A stretch of 64,000 nt of DNA from Micromonospora profundi (GTDB lineage Bacteria; Actinomycetota; Actinomycetes; Mycobacteriales; Micromonosporaceae): NCBI RefSeq assembly GCF_011927785.1, contig NZ_JAATJK010000001.1, positions 4,497,001 to 4,561,000 of the forward strand. The letters are read 5' to 3'. Positions within the stretch are counted from its first letter, which is position 1. Every line of letters starts with the position of its first letter. The notes beneath the pieces were generated by a model that had not been told where the DNA came from, made no database searches, and was given only the letters and a program-made list of their open reading frames with translations. Both the position numbers and the translations under genes were made by a program. Shown here in pieces: positions 36,357 through 45,330 of this stretch.

Positions 36357-37019
36357 CACGGCCGGCGCCGACCCCACCAAAGCTGACCCCGCCCGCACCG
36401 GCCCGCTGACCTCGCCGGCACTGGAGCCGCCGACCGGGAGCAGGCGCACCGGGCCCAGGCCGAGCAGTGCCAAGGGGTCGAGGTACTCCTCGCCGCGCCG
36501 CAGCCCCCAGTGCAAGCAGGCTTCGGCCGGGCAGCCCGGATGGCCGGGCAGGAGCTCGCCCAGCGGCGTACCGGCGGTGACCGGCTGGCCGGGGCGTACC
36601 GCCGGTTGGACCGGCTCGTGGGTGGTCCGCAAACCGCCGGCGTGGCCCACGGTGACCACCGGTCGGCCGGCCACCACGCCGGCGAAGAGCACGGTGCCCG
36701 GCCCGGCGCTGCGGATCACCGCGCCGGCCTGGGCGGCAAGGTCCACGCCCCGGTGCCCGGCCAGCCACGGCCGGGGCGGCGGGTCGAACCGGCGCACCAG
36801 GCGGGGCGGCCCGTCGACCGGCCAGCGGAACGGCGACGGCCCGGCGTCGGCGGACGCCAGCCCCGCCACCGGGACGGCAGGGGCCGACGGGCTGTCCGGT
36901 ACCGCCGCGAAGACCAACGCCAGGCCGCTGAGCTGGACGGCCAGTGCGAGCGGAAGTGCGGCGCAGAGCAGCACGGTACGGCGGATCGAGCCGAGGCGCG
37001 CGGCGGATGGCGGTCGCAT
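36357..37019 (-). CDS. M23-type peptidoglycan peptidase-like protein, 3' end unresolved
   Basis: Starts at the ATG at 37019 with a signal/anchor helix (RRTVLLCAALPLALAV). Residues 60-195 are an M23/LytM domain: RPWLAGHRGVDLAAQAGA has the His89..Asp93 zinc pair, then TVLFAGVVAGRPVVTVGH and CLHWGLRRGEEYLDPLALLG. In the usual HxH motif the first His is Cys168, while the metal His170 remains. That change may affect catalysis, though a similar CLHWG pattern occurs in actinobacterial relatives (memory). The frame has no stop before it enters the facing aminotransferase gene, and stays open to 35067. Only the non-overlapping part is listed. Confidence 0.7.
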
Positions 37020-37071
37020 GACGGCAGCCTGCGGCCGAGGCCGAGTGGTCCGCCACCCCGTAAGACGAAGC

Positions 37072-37099
37072 TGTGGACAACCAGCCGCGTTGTGGACGA
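37072..37099. promoter_or_regulatory. DnaA-box-like pair between two divergent genes
   Basis: TGTGGACAA (37072-37080), the exact complement of TTGTCCACA, is followed by TGTGGACGA (37091-37099) with one change. They lie in the 246-base gap between the divergent M23-like and molybdopterin oxidoreductase genes. The remaining gap shows no gene. Confidence 0.45.
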
Positions 37100-37265
37100 C
37101 CACCCGAAGCAGCAGATGATCTGCTATGCCCAACCGGCGTACCGGTGGTGGGCGACACGGCGCTGACTCCGCCCGGTCGCGCTGCCCGGCCAAGTTCGCA
37201 ACGTCGAGGAGGCCTAGGCTGGACCGGTGCGGCGGGGCGCCGCCGTACGGGACCGGGGAGGCCGC

Positions 37266-38393
37266 ATGACCACTGTCGATGACCGGACGCCGGCGGTGGC
37301 CGACGTGAGTGACCCGTCCCGACTCGCCGAGCCGGACGAGGCGATCAGTGCCGAGGAGTTGCAGCTCGCCACGCGCAACCACGGCATCCCGCTGGAGGCG
37401 CTGCGCTACGACGTCACGCCGGCCGGGCTGCACTACCTGCTGATCCACTACGACATCCCGGACGTGGACACGACCGATCACGTGCTGACCGTCGGTGGCG
37501 CGGTGGACCGGCCGTTGGCCGTCACCCTGGCGGAGCTGCGCGAGCGGCCCCGGGTCACGCACCAGGTCACCTTGGAGTGCGCCGGAAACGGTCGGGCGCT
37601 GCTGCATCCCCGGCCGGTGAGCCAGCCCTGGCTGGTCGAGGCGGTCGGCAACGCCGAGTGGACCGGGACCCCGCTGGCGCCGCTGCTGCGCGAGGCGGGT
37701 CTCGGGCCGGACGCTGTGGACGTGGTCTTCACCGGCGCGGATCACGGTGTCGAGCGCGGGGTGGAGCAGGACTATCAGCGAGGGCTGCCGGTCACCGACG
37801 CGCTGCGCGAGGAGGTGCTGCTGGCGTACGAGATGAACGGCGCTCCCCTGCTGCCACAGCACGGCGCGCCGCTGCGGCTCATCGTGCCGGGCTGGTACGG
37901 CATGGCGCACGTGAAGTGGCTGCGTTCGATCGAGGTCCGGACGGAGCCGTTCGAGGGCTACCAGAACGCGGTGGCCTACCGGGTGCGCCGCGACACCGAC
38001 GACCCGGGCGTGCCTGTCACCCGGATCGAGCCTCGTGCGCTGGTACGGCCGCCCGGTTTCCCCGACTTCATGTCGCGCCGGAGGGTGGTGCGGCCGGGAC
38101 CGTCCACGCTGGACGGTCGGGCCTGGTCGGGGCACGCGCCTGTGGTCTCGGTGGAGGTGACGGTCGACGGCGGGGCGAGTTGGGTGCCGGCCGAGCTGGA
38201 TCCGGCAGCGGGCGGGGACTTCGCCTGGCGGCGGTGGCGGCACGAGTGGACGGCGACGCCGGGCCGGTACGTGCTCAGCGCGCGGGCGACCGACGCGTCG
38301 GGGCGTACCCAGCCGGTCGAGCAGCCGTGGAACCGTGGCGGTTTCGCCAACAACCTGGTGCAGCGCGTCGAGGTCGTGGTGCCTGCCGAGTGA
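37266..38393 (+). CDS. Sulfite-oxidase-family molybdopterin-dependent oxidoreductase
   Basis: A 375-residue enzyme from the ATG at 37266, which follows GGGGAGG at five bases. The molybdenum-binding domain holds the ligand Cys105 in VTLECAGNGR, with ADHGVERG and LRLIVPGWYGMAHVKWL segments. The C-terminal 110 residues are the Ig-like dimerisation domain (VVSVEVTVDGGASWVPA). No signal peptide or heme domain is present, so a cytosolic oxidase or reductase is expected. The substrate could be sulfite or another small oxyanion and cannot be told from sequence. Confidence 0.9.
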   Translation: MTTVDDRTPAVADVSDPSRLAEPDEAISAEELQLATRNHGIPLEALRYDVTPAGLHYLLIHYDIPDVDTTDHVLTVGGAVDRPLAVTLAELRERPRVTHQVTLECAGNGRALLHPRPVSQPWLVEAVGNAEWTGTPLAPLLREAGLGPDAVDVVFTGADHGVERGVEQDYQRGLPVTDALREEVLLAYEMNGAPLLPQHGAPLRLIVPGWYGMAHVKWLRSIEVRTEPFEGYQNAVAYRVRRDTDDPGVPVTRIEPRALVRPPGFPDFMSRRRVVRPGPSTLDGRAWSGHAPVVSVEVTVDGGASWVPAELDPAAGGDFAWRRWRHEWTATPGRYVLSARATDASGRTQPVEQPWNRGGFANNLVQRVEVVVPAE

Positions 38394-38405
38394 CCGGCTA
38401 CGGCT

Positions 38406-38431
38406 GCGCCACGGGTGGGGGCCCGTGGTGC
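38406..38431. terminator. Hairpin between the oxidoreductase and DUF2469 genes
   Basis: GCGCCACGGG (38406-38415) pairs with CCCGTGGTGC (38422-38431) with one mismatch and a six-base loop. It sits in the 51-base gap between convergent stop codons, so it probably serves both. Confidence 0.65.
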
Positions 38432-38444
38432 GGCCGAGTGGGGG

Positions 38445-38768
38445 TCAGCCCCCGAAGCCGGAGTCGGCAGGCAGTGAGATGTCGGGCTTCTCCAGCTCTT
38501 CGACGTTGACGTCCTTGAACGTCATCACCCGGACGTTCTTGACGAAGCGGGCAGGACGGTACATGTCCCACACCCAGGCGTCGTGCATCTCGACCTCGAA
38601 GTAGACCTCGCCGTCGGAGTTGCGCACGTGCAGGTCGACCTGATTCGCCAGGTAGAACCGGCGCTCCGTCTCCACCACGTAGGAGAACTGACGGACAATG
38701 TCGCGGTACTCCCGGTAGAGCTGCAGCTCCATCTCGGTCTCGTACTTTTCGAGATCTTCCGCGCTCAT
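38445..38768 (-). CDS. DUF2469 family protein
   Basis: A 107-residue acidic protein. It begins SAEDLEKYETEMELQLYREYRDI and contains FSYVVETERRFYLANQVDLHVR and DMYRPARFVKNVRVMTF. This is the conserved actinobacterial DUF2469 family (orthologue Rv2901c from memory). No function is known. Its ATG overlaps the rnhB stop (ATGA), so the two are translated together. Confidence 0.93.
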   Translation of the reverse strand: MSAEDLEKYETEMELQLYREYRDIVRQFSYVVETERRFYLANQVDLHVRNSDGEVYFEVEMHDAWVWDMYRPARFVKNVRVMTFKDVNVEELEKPDISLPADSGFGG

Positions 38769-39577
38769 CGCACTCCGCCTTCCATGGCCACATCTTCCCC
38801 CACCGGCGCCGGAGGCCGAGGCTGCTCGCCCAACGCCACGCCGACGGTACCCCCTGACGCCCAGGAGCGCCCCATCGGCTCGTCCGCGGCCGGGCCGACG
38901 GGCCGCCGAGCGCGCGGCGGCCGGCCGTCGCGCCCGGAGACAGCGGCGACATTGACGTACGAGAACCTGTGCTCACGGCACGGCCCATGCTCCCGCAGCG
39001 CCGCGCTGTGCTCCGGGGTGATGTAGCCCTTGTGCTCGGCGAACCCGTACGCCGGGAACACCTCGTCCAACTCCACCATGATCCGGTCTCGGGTGACTTT
39101 CGCGAGCACGCTTGCCGCCGCCACGCACGCCGCCACCCGGTCGCCCTTCCACACTGCCAGCCCCGGCACGCCCAGGCCGTCCACGCCGAAGCCGTCGGTC
39201 AGGACGTACTCGGGTCGGGTGGTGAGCGAGGCCAGCGCCCGTCGCATCGCCGCCAGGTTGCACACGTGCAGCCCCCTGGCGTCGACCTCCTCGGCGGGGA
39301 TGATCACCACGGCGTACGCCAGCGCCCGGTCGACGACCTCGGCGTACACCCGCTCCCGGCTGGCGGGGGTGAGCAGCTTCGAATCGGCAAGGCCTTCGAT
39401 CTCGCCGCGCCGCCCCTCGGGCAGCACCGCCGCGGCGGCGACAAGCGGGCCGGCGCACGCTCCCCGCCCGGCCTCGTCGGCGCCGGCCACCTGCCGGAAG
39501 CCGCGCCGTTGCAGGGCCCGCTCCAGGGCGTACAGGCCTGCCTCACGGCGCACGACGGTACGCGGCGGGGTCAGCAC
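38765..39577 (-). CDS. rnhB: Ribonuclease HII with a C-terminal extension
   Basis: Removes RNA from RNA/DNA hybrids, including single ribonucleotides. The fold is read from GADEAGRGACAGPLVAAAAVLP (first Asp-Glu pair), LADSKLLTPASRERVYAEV, VLTDGFGVDGL and AACVAAASVLAKVTRDRIM. About 60 residues rich in Arg, Pro and Gly follow the catalytic domain. The GTG start at 39577 overlaps the end of the NUDIX gene by seven bases. The total of 270 residues is somewhat longer than typical. Confidence 0.93.
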   Translation of the reverse strand: MLTPPRTVVRREAGLYALERALQRRGFRQVAGADEAGRGACAGPLVAAAAVLPEGRRGEIEGLADSKLLTPASRERVYAEVVDRALAYAVVIIPAEEVDARGLHVCNLAAMRRALASLTTRPEYVLTDGFGVDGLGVPGLAVWKGDRVAACVAAASVLAKVTRDRIMVELDEVFPAYGFAEHKGYITPEHSAALREHGPCREHRFSYVNVAAVSGRDGRPPRARRPVGPAADEPMGRSWASGGTVGVALGEQPRPPAPVGEDVAMEGGVR

Positions 39578-40059
39578 GACGCCTCGCCCCGGCCGGCTCC
39601 GGCAGTCGGTTGCAGCAGACGGCTCAGCAGAGCCGGCAACCCGGCCGGGTAGTACCGCTCGCCGCTGGCCGCCAACTCGGCCGGCGGCCACCAGCGGTGA
39701 TCGGCGATGCTGCGCCGCTCGACGTCGTCGAAGCCCGCGGTGTCCACCTGCCACGACGGCACCCGGTGCAGGAAGAAGTCCTGATGTTGGCGGTACCAGG
39801 TGCCGTCGAACGGGAACTCGATGTCGTCGGACCAGACCGGCTCACCCAGGTCAGCCGGGGTGAGCCGCAGGCCGGTCTCCTCGGCCAACTCCCGGGCCGC
39901 GCCGGCCGCCGGCGACTCCTCCGGAGCCAGCCCGCCACCGGGGGTGAACCAGTAGTCGTGCCCCTGGCGGGCCGGGTCGAAGCCGTGGAAGAGCAGCACC
40001 CGGCCGGCCGCGTCGACGAGCAGCACGCGGGCCGCGCGTCGAAGGGTGTAGGCGGTCAC
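39571..40059 (-). CDS. NUDIX hydrolase
   Basis: About 162 residues from the GTG at 40059 (VTAYTLRRAARVLLVDAAG); a GTG at 40095 is possible. The NUDIX box is intact: GGLAPEESPAAGAARELAEETGL matches Gx5Ex7REUxEExGU. It should hydrolyse a nucleoside diphosphate linked to another group; the substrate is unknown. It overlaps rnhB and lies 49 bases after lepB1, so it belongs to the same minus-strand unit. Confidence 0.9.
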   Translation of the reverse strand: MTAYTLRRAARVLLVDAAGRVLLFHGFDPARQGHDYWFTPGGGLAPEESPAAGAARELAEETGLRLTPADLGEPVWSDDIEFPFDGTWYRQHQDFFLHRVPSWQVDTAGFDDVERRSIADHRWWPPAELAASGERYYPAGLPALLSRLLQPTAGAGRGEASC

Positions 40060-40107
40060 CGCACCAGCCTGCCAGACGGGCGACCGATCGCCCACGCCCG
40101 GTGTCGG

Positions 40108-40743
40108 TTACGGCTTGGGGATGCCGTCGTACTGATCCGGCACCGTCAACCAGGTGGCCCTGTTGACCGGCCAGAACACCGTGAACGCCCGCCCGACCAC
40201 GTCGTCCTCGGGGATGGTGGCCTCCATGATGTCCTGCCCGGACTGCTGCCAGTGCTCCAGCGAGTCACCCGAGGCCGACCGGTGGTCGCCCATCACCCAC
40301 AGCCGCCCCTCCGGCACCGTGATGTCGAACTCCTGGTCGGCCGGCTTGTCGCGGACCCCGTCCATCGAGAAGATGTACGGCTCGTCGAGCGGCTTGCCGT
40401 TGATCACCAGTCGTTCCTGGGGGTCGCAGCAGACAACGTGGTCGCCGCCGACGCCGACGACCCGCTTGATGAAGTCCTCACCGTCGGGGTTGCCGCTCCA
40501 CGCCGTGGGGGCCTTGAACACGACGACCTCGCCGCGGTGCGGTGAGCGGAAGTCGTAGACCAGCTTGTTGACCAGCACCCGGTCATCGATCTTGAGAGTG
40601 TTCTCCATGGACGGGGAGGGGATGAAGAAGGTCTGCAGCACGAAGGCGCGGACCAGCACCGCGACCAGGATCGCCACACCCAGCAGGATCGGCAGCTCCT
40701 TCCAGAAGGAGCTGCGCGGCTTGTCGGTCTGCTCGTCAATCAC
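40108..40743 (-). CDS. lepB: Signal peptidase I, first of two tandem copies
   Basis: A 211-residue membrane-anchored serine protease that removes signal peptides from exported proteins. One N-terminal helix (ELPILLGVAILVAVLVRAFVL) is followed by the catalytic Ser45 in PSPSMENTL and Lys93 in FIKRVVGVGGD. The conserved MGDHRSASGDS region and VVGRAFTVFWP box follow. It lies ten bases downstream of a second lepB, so the two are co-transcribed. Confidence 0.95.
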   Translation of the reverse strand: MIDEQTDKPRSSFWKELPILLGVAILVAVLVRAFVLQTFFIPSPSMENTLKIDDRVLVNKLVYDFRSPHRGEVVVFKAPTAWSGNPDGEDFIKRVVGVGGDHVVCCDPQERLVINGKPLDEPYIFSMDGVRDKPADQEFDITVPEGRLWVMGDHRSASGDSLEHWQQSGQDIMEATIPEDDVVGRAFTVFWPVNRATWLTVPDQYDGIPKP

Positions 40744-40753
40744 GCCAAGGAGC

Positions 40754-41623
40754 CTACGTTGCCGGACTGGACGGCACCGTCCGGAACGCGCGGGAACGCC
40801 CCAGCGCGGCCGCCAGCGGGAGAATCAGCACCACACCGCCCTGTGGCGTGGGGCGGACCGGAGGGGCCTCCGTGGAGGCGACGACCGGCCCGGACACGTC
40901 GTCGAACGTCGACGGCACCGGCAGCGCGTGCCACCGGGACGACGGCCACACCACCATGAAGGCACGGCCCACGACGTTGTCGATAGGCACCGGGCCCTGG
41001 CAGCGCGCATCCTGGGAGACCAGCCGGTGGTCACCCATCACGAAGATCTGACCCGGCGGTACGACCACCTCGTCGAAGCGCCGCGATCGGCACTCCCCCG
41101 GGTTGGGTGGGAGATCCAGCGGGGAGTCCCGCAGCACGTACGGCTCGTTCAGCGGGGTGCCGTTGACGGTCACCCGGCCCTGGCTGTCGCAGCACTTGAC
41201 CCGGTCGCCGGGCAGGCCGATGACCCGCTTGATGAAATCCTTCTCGCCGGGGCGGCTCACCCCGACCAGGTCGCCGACCGTACGGGCGATTCTTCCGGTG
41301 AAGCCCGGGTCGGGCTGCTCGTCGACCTGCGGCGCCCAGCGGTCGGTGCCCCGGAACACGACGACCTCGCCGCGCACCGGGTCACGCGTGTCGTAGACGA
41401 CCTTGTTGACAAGCACCCGGTCGCCGATGAGGAGGGTGTCCTCCATCGACCCGGACGGGATGAAGAACGCCTGGAGCAGGAAGGTGCGGATCAGCACCGC
41501 GAGGCAGAACGCGACCACGAGCAGCAGCGGGAGCTCCTGCCACAGCGGCATCTGGCGGCGGCTGCGGCGTGCCCGCCTGCGCCACGGATCGACGGCGCCG
41601 TCCTCGTCAAGCGTCTGCACCAC
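40754..41623 (-). CDS. lepB: Signal peptidase I, second tandem copy
   Basis: A 289-residue paralogue of the adjacent gene. The GTG at 41623 follows GGGGAG at about five bases. It has a basic cytoplasmic start (WRRRARRSRRQ), one helix, Ser59 in PSGSMEDTL and Lys132 in FIKRVIGLPGD. The loop between them is longer than in the first copy (residues 95-125). Further on are MGDHRLVSQDARCQG and VVGRAFMVVWP. The C-terminus carries an extra hydrophobic segment (GGVVLILPLAAALG) that may be a second anchor. The differences suggest distinct substrate preference. Confidence 0.94.
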   Translation of the reverse strand: MVQTLDEDGAVDPWRRRARRSRRQMPLWQELPLLLVVAFCLAVLIRTFLLQAFFIPSGSMEDTLLIGDRVLVNKVVYDTRDPVRGEVVVFRGTDRWAPQVDEQPDPGFTGRIARTVGDLVGVSRPGEKDFIKRVIGLPGDRVKCCDSQGRVTVNGTPLNEPYVLRDSPLDLPPNPGECRSRRFDEVVVPPGQIFVMGDHRLVSQDARCQGPVPIDNVVGRAFMVVWPSSRWHALPVPSTFDDVSGPVVASTEAPPVRPTPQGGVVLILPLAAALGRSRAFRTVPSSPAT

Positions 41624-41645
41624 GCCACTCCCCGGTCCGCAGAAA

Positions 41646-41689
41646 CACAACCGCCCGTGGAGCCTCGACGAGGCTCCCGGGCGGTTGTG
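41646..41689 (-). terminator. Terminator of rplS
   Basis: CACAACCGCCCG (41646-41657) pairs perfectly with CGGGCGGTTGTG (41678-41689). The loop itself folds into a perfect nine-pair hairpin, GGAGCCTCG/CGAGGCTCC. On the minus strand the stem is followed by TTTCT. It lies about 115 bases past the rplS stop and just before lepB2. Confidence 0.88.
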
Positions 41690-41803
41690 GACGGCTGCCC
41701 GCCACGAGGGCGGGGCCGCCGCCTGACTGCGCCCGTACGACCAGGGTAGTGCGGTCCGGTCGGTACGGCATACGCGCAGGTCAGGCGGCGTGGCGAGCGG
41801 AGA

Positions 41804-42160
41804 TCAGCTGGGCTGCTTCTCGCGCTTCTCCTTGATCTTGGCCTTCTTGCCGCGCAGCTCGCGCAGGTAGTAGAGCTTGGCGCGACGCACGGCACCGCGG
41901 GTCACGACCTCGATCCGGTCGATGCCCGGGCCGTTGATCGGGTAGGTCCGCTCGACGCCGACACCGAAGCTGATCTTGCGGACCGAGAAGGTCTCGCGCA
42001 GACCGTCACCCTGGCGGCGGATCACGACGCCCTGGAAGATCTGGACACGGGACCGGTTGCCCTCGACGACCCGCGCGTGCACCTTGACGGTGTCACCGGC
42101 ACGGAAGTCGGGAAGGTCGGTCCGCTTCGACTGGGCGTCAAGGGCGTCCAGGATGTTCAT
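41804..42160 (-). CDS. rplS: 50S ribosomal protein L19
   Basis: A 118-residue protein from the ATG at 42160, after GAGGA at about eight bases. It carries [29 protein letters not shown], the conserved [17 protein letters not shown], and the basic end [13 protein letters not shown]19 sits at the interface of the two ribosomal subunits. It lies downstream of trmD, as in most bacteria. Confidence 0.97.
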   Translation of the reverse strand: MNILDALDAQSKRTDLPDFRAGDTVKVHARVVEGNRSRVQIFQGVVIRRQGDGLRETFSVRKISFGVGVERTYPINGPGIDRIEVVTRGAVRRAKLYYLRELRGKKAKIKEKREKQPS

Positions 42161-42184
42161 CGCTGCGTCCTCGTAAGGCTCACG

Positions 42185-42205
42185 GCGCACCGTCACTCGG
42201 TGCGC
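42185..42205 (-). promoter_or_regulatory. Stem-loop in the rplS leader
   Basis: GCGCACCG (42185-42192) pairs with CGGTGCGC (42198-42205) with a five-base loop, 25 bases before the rplS start. It may be a leader structure affecting translation or RNA stability. The trmD-rplS gap (42161-42303) shows no gene. Confidence 0.4.
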
Positions 42206-42303
42206 GGGTGGGTGATTCTGAACCCCGGGTGGTGGTCGGCGGGCCGATCCCGGTCGGGGCTCCTCACAGCCGTCCACGGGCGCGGACGGATGCGGCAACC
42301 CCC

Positions 42304-43077
42304 CTACTTTGCCACATCTCCCGGTGGCAGCTGAAATCCGGCCCGATCCAACGCCGCGATGTCCCGTTTGTCGAGCTGGTCGGCGGGCAACGCCGCGAGC
42401 AGGTCCGGACGCTGGGCGGCGGTACGCAGCAACGCCTCCTCGCGCCGCCAGCGGGCGATCCGGCCGTGGTCGCCGGAGCGGAGCACCTCCGGGACGTCGT
42501 GGCCGCGCCAACTCGCCGGCTTCGTGTAGATCGGCGCCTCCAGCAGCCCGTGCGCGTGCGACTCCTCGTCAAGCGAGCCAGCGTTGCCCAGCACCCCGGG
42601 CAGCAGCCGGGTGACCGCCTCCAGGACGACAAGCACCGCCACCTCGCCGCCGAAGAGCACGTAGTCGCCGAGGGAGACCTCGGTGACCGGCATCCGGGTC
42701 GCGGCGTGCGTCAACACCCGCTGGTCGATCCCCTCGTACCGCCCGCAGGCGAAGAGCAGATGCGACTCGGCCGCCAACTCGTACGCCATCGCCTGATTGA
42801 ACGGCACCCCTGCCGGCGAAGGCACCAGCAGCCGGGGCGGCGGGGCACCGGCGGGCGCGAGCGCGTCCAGCGCCGCACCCCACGGCTCGGGACGCATCAC
42901 CATTCCCGGCCCGCCACCGTAGGGGGTGTCGTCGACGGTGCGGTGCACGTCGTGGGTCCAGGTCCGCAGGTCGTGCACGGCGATCTGGAGTACGCCGTTG
43001 GCCCGGGCACGCCCGATCAGGGACAGGTCCAGCGGGGCGAAGTATTCGGGAAAGATCGACACGACGTCGACGCGCAT
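42304..43077 (-). CDS. trmD: tRNA (guanine37-N1)-methyltransferase
   Basis: Methylates G37 of tRNAs to prevent frameshifting. It is a 257-residue SPOUT-fold enzyme from the ATG at 43077. Characteristic segments are [13 protein letters not shown], the [15 protein letters not shown] loop, [16 protein letters not shown] (SAM-binding knot) and [33 protein letters not shown]. It lies 13 bases downstream of rimM. Confidence 0.97.
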   Translation of the reverse strand: MRVDVVSIFPEYFAPLDLSLIGRARANGVLQIAVHDLRTWTHDVHRTVDDTPYGGGPGMVMRPEPWGAALDALAPAGAPPPRLLVPSPAGVPFNQAMAYELAAESHLLFACGRYEGIDQRVLTHAATRMPVTEVSLGDYVLFGGEVAVLVVLEAVTRLLPGVLGNAGSLDEESHAHGLLEAPIYTKPASWRGHDVPEVLRSGDHGRIARWRREEALLRTAAQRPDLLAALPADQLDKRDIAALDRAGFQLPPGDVAK

Positions 43078-43090
43078 GCGGGGTGGCCCT

Positions 43091-43666
43091 TTAGAGATCG
43101 AGCAGTCCGGCTGGCGGGTCGACGATGACGCGTCCACCGGCCAGGTCGACCTCCGGCACTATCGCCCGGACGAACGGGATCAGCGCGGTTTGCCCCTCGG
43201 GGCGCCGCAGCACCAGCAGGTCCGAGGACGGCGCGTGGTCGATGCGGACCACCTCGCCCAGCCGCTCGCCGGACGGAGTGACAGCGGCCAGCCCGACGAG
43301 CTGGTGGTCGTGGAATTCCTCCGGATCCTCCGGCGGGGCCACCTCGGAGCTGTCCACCACGAGCAAAGTGCCGCGCAGCGCCTCGGCGCCCTCGCGGTCC
43401 AGGACACCGTCGAACGCGACGAGCATCCGACCCTGGTGCCAGCGCGCAGCCTCGATGGTCAGCTTGGCCGGGACCCGGAACAGCACCCCGGGAACGTCGG
43501 CCGACCCGGGCGGCGGCGGGGCTGGGTTCGGGGGTGTTGCCCCCGGCTCAGTGCGCAGCACTGTGCCGGGGGCGAACCGTGCTTCGGGCTCGTCGGTCCG
43601 CACTTCCACGGTGACCTCACCGCGGATGCCGTGCGGTTTGCCGATCCTTCCGACGACGAGCTGCAT
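43091..43666 (-). CDS. rimM: 16S rRNA processing protein RimM
   Basis: A 191-residue assembly factor for the 30S subunit that binds S19. The N-terminal RimM barrel opens [17 protein letters not shown]. The PRC-barrel part holds [19 protein letters not shown] and ends with [30 protein letters not shown] Pro-rich insert ([10 protein letters not shown]) interrupts the first barrel, as in other actinobacteria. Its ATG overlaps the KH-gene stop by one base (TGATG). Confidence 0.96.
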   Translation of the reverse strand: MQLVVGRIGKPHGIRGEVTVEVRTDEPEARFAPGTVLRTEPGATPPNPAPPPPGSADVPGVLFRVPAKLTIEAARWHQGRMLVAFDGVLDREGAEALRGTLLVVDSSEVAPPEDPEEFHDHQLVGLAAVTPSGERLGEVVRIDHAPSSDLLVLRRPEGQTALIPFVRAIVPEVDLAGGRVIVDPPAGLLDL

Positions 43667-43899
43667 CAGTACGAGTCGACGATGTCGACGCGTACCCCGC
43701 GCCCGCCGATGGAGCCGATCACCTGACGCAGCGCCTTGGCGGTCCGACCGGACCGCCCGATCACCGTGCCGAGGTCCTCGGGGTGGACGCGGACTTCGAG
43801 CCGCTTGCCCCGACGGGAATCGACCATCCGCACCCGGACGTCGTCCGGGTGCTCGACGATGCCCTTGACCAGGTGCTCCAACGCCGGACGCAGAGGCAT
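43666..43899 (-). CDS. khpA: KH-domain RNA-binding protein (KhpA type)
   Basis: A 77-residue protein from the ATG at 43899. It begins LRPALEHLVKGIVEHPDDVRV and contains the KH GxxG loop in VIGRSGRTAKALRQVIGS. KhpA proteins bind small RNAs and affect cell size and division in firmicutes. Its place between rpsP and rimM is conserved across Gram-positive bacteria. It overlaps rimM by one base. Confidence 0.93.
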   Translation of the reverse strand: MPLRPALEHLVKGIVEHPDDVRVRMVDSRRGKRLEVRVHPEDLGTVIGRSGRTAKALRQVIGSIGGRGVRVDIVDSY

Positions 43900-43900
43900 G

Positions 43901-44401
43901 TCAGGCCTGCTCACCAGCGTCGGCGGCGGGGGCCTCGGCCGGAGCCTCGGCAGCCGGAGCCTCGGCGGCGGGCGCCTCGGTCGCCGGGGCTTCGGCCTTC
44001 GGAGCCTCGGCAGCCTTGGCCGCCTTCTTGGCCGGCTTGGCCGGGGTCTCCGGGGCCAGTCCGGCGGCGGCCTTCGACTCAGCCTCGTACGCCGCCTTGC
44101 GGTCGGCCTTCTCGGGGGCGACCAGCAGCGGCGGCGGGGCCGGCAGACCCTTGAACTTCTGCCAGTCACCGGTCAGCTCCAGCAGCCGCTGCACCGCCTC
44201 GCTCGGCTGGGCGCCGACGGACAGCCAGTACTGGACCCGCTCCGACTTGACCTCGATGATCGAAGGGTCTTCCTTCGGCTGGTACACACCGACGAACTCG
44301 ATCGCACGACCGTCACGCTTGGTACGCGAGTCGGCGATGACGATGCGGTACTGCGGGTTGCGGATCTTGCCCATCCGCAGGAGCCGGATCTTTACGGCCA
44401 C
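43901..44401 (-). CDS. rpsP: 30S ribosomal protein S16 with Ala/Glu/Pro-rich tail
   Basis: A 166-residue protein. The first 85 residues are S16 ([53 protein letters not shown]). The remaining 80 are low complexity with [14 protein letters not shown] repeats and a Lys-rich stretch, probably disordered; shorter bacterial S16 proteins lack this. GTG start at 44401. It is first of the rpsP-khpA-rimM-trmD-rplS run. Confidence 0.96.
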   Translation of the reverse strand: MAVKIRLLRMGKIRNPQYRIVIADSRTKRDGRAIEFVGVYQPKEDPSIIEVKSERVQYWLSVGAQPSEAVQRLLELTGDWQKFKGLPAPPPLLVAPEKADRKAAYEAESKAAAGLAPETPAKPAKKAAKAAEAPKAEAPATEAPAAEAPAAEAPAEAPAADAGEQA

Positions 44402-44631
44402 AGTTGTTTCGCTCCTGTTGCGATCTCACCGGCCCGTTCGGGCGGTGTGCATGGGTGAGCGCCGACCGGCACAGTGGGGTTGGGCCGGAGACAACTCGGT
44501 GGACTGGCAACGCGCCCGGGTTAGAGGGCGCCGAACGCGCGCCGGATACCAGCGACCTATTCTGCCAGATCCGTCGCCGATCGCTCACACCGGACCCGTA
44601 CAGCGGGTCACCGGTGACCAGGAACACCGCC

Positions 44632-45279
44632 TCAGCGCACCGGCGGGCGGTCCCACCCCGGGGGAAGTTCATCCGGTACGTCCCATTCCGGCGGCGGTTG
44701 GTAGTCGCACCAGGTGCCGTCGAACGGGAACCTGCCGGCCTCGGCGAGCGCGATCACCCGTTCGCCCTCGGCGCGGACCGCCTTCTCGTCGGTCACCCAG
44801 TAGTCGTCACCGAAGGCGAGCCGTTCGACGAACTCGTCCTCGTCCTTCCACTGCCAGCTGCGGTCCGCCCGCACCACCACGTCGAGGTCCTGGTCCACCA
44901 CGTCGACGCCGGCCACCGGGCCGTCGTCCCAGCGCACGCCGGGCTCCTCCAGATTGACGTACCAGTTGACGAACCGGCCGTGGGCGTCCCGGAACCACCA
45001 GACCGAGTGCGCCGCCCCGGTGGGCAGGAACTTCAACAGCGGCGGGCCGTTCCAGCGGCCATGCGCCAACCGGTACGTCGACGAGATCCACTCGGCGAAC
45101 GACACGGCCCGCATCCCCAGCCCGGCCTCGGTCACCTCGTGGGCCACCGGGGAGTCCCGGGCGATCCAGACCAGCAGGCCGCGCTCGTCGTCGCTGACCA
45201 CCCGGCCCGGCCGGACCCATCCGATCCGGCCGTGGCGCACGTTCCGGTGCATGATCAGCCGACCCGGCGCGAAGCGCAC
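44632..45279 (-). CDS. DUF402 family protein
   Basis: A 215-residue protein. The DUF402 signature is clear: NWYVNLEEPGVRWDDGPVAGVDVVDQDLDVVV, followed by DEDEFVERLAFG and a C-terminal WCDYQPPPEWDVP. Some DUF402 proteins hydrolyse nucleoside diphosphates or organofluorine compounds, but no reaction can be assigned here. It lies on the same strand as proS, 75 bases downstream. Confidence 0.88.
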   Translation of the reverse strand: MRFAPGRLIMHRNVRHGRIGWVRPGRVVSDDERGLLVWIARDSPVAHEVTEAGLGMRAVSFAEWISSTYRLAHGRWNGPPLLKFLPTGAAHSVWWFRDAHGRFVNWYVNLEEPGVRWDDGPVAGVDVVDQDLDVVVRADRSWQWKDEDEFVERLAFGDDYWVTDEKAVRAEGERVIALAEAGRFPFDGTWCDYQPPPEWDVPDELPPGWDRPPVR

Positions 45280-45330
45280 GGCAAGACCTCCGGAGCTGTT
45301 AGCAGGGGGCCCTTCCTCTACCGCAGGCGG

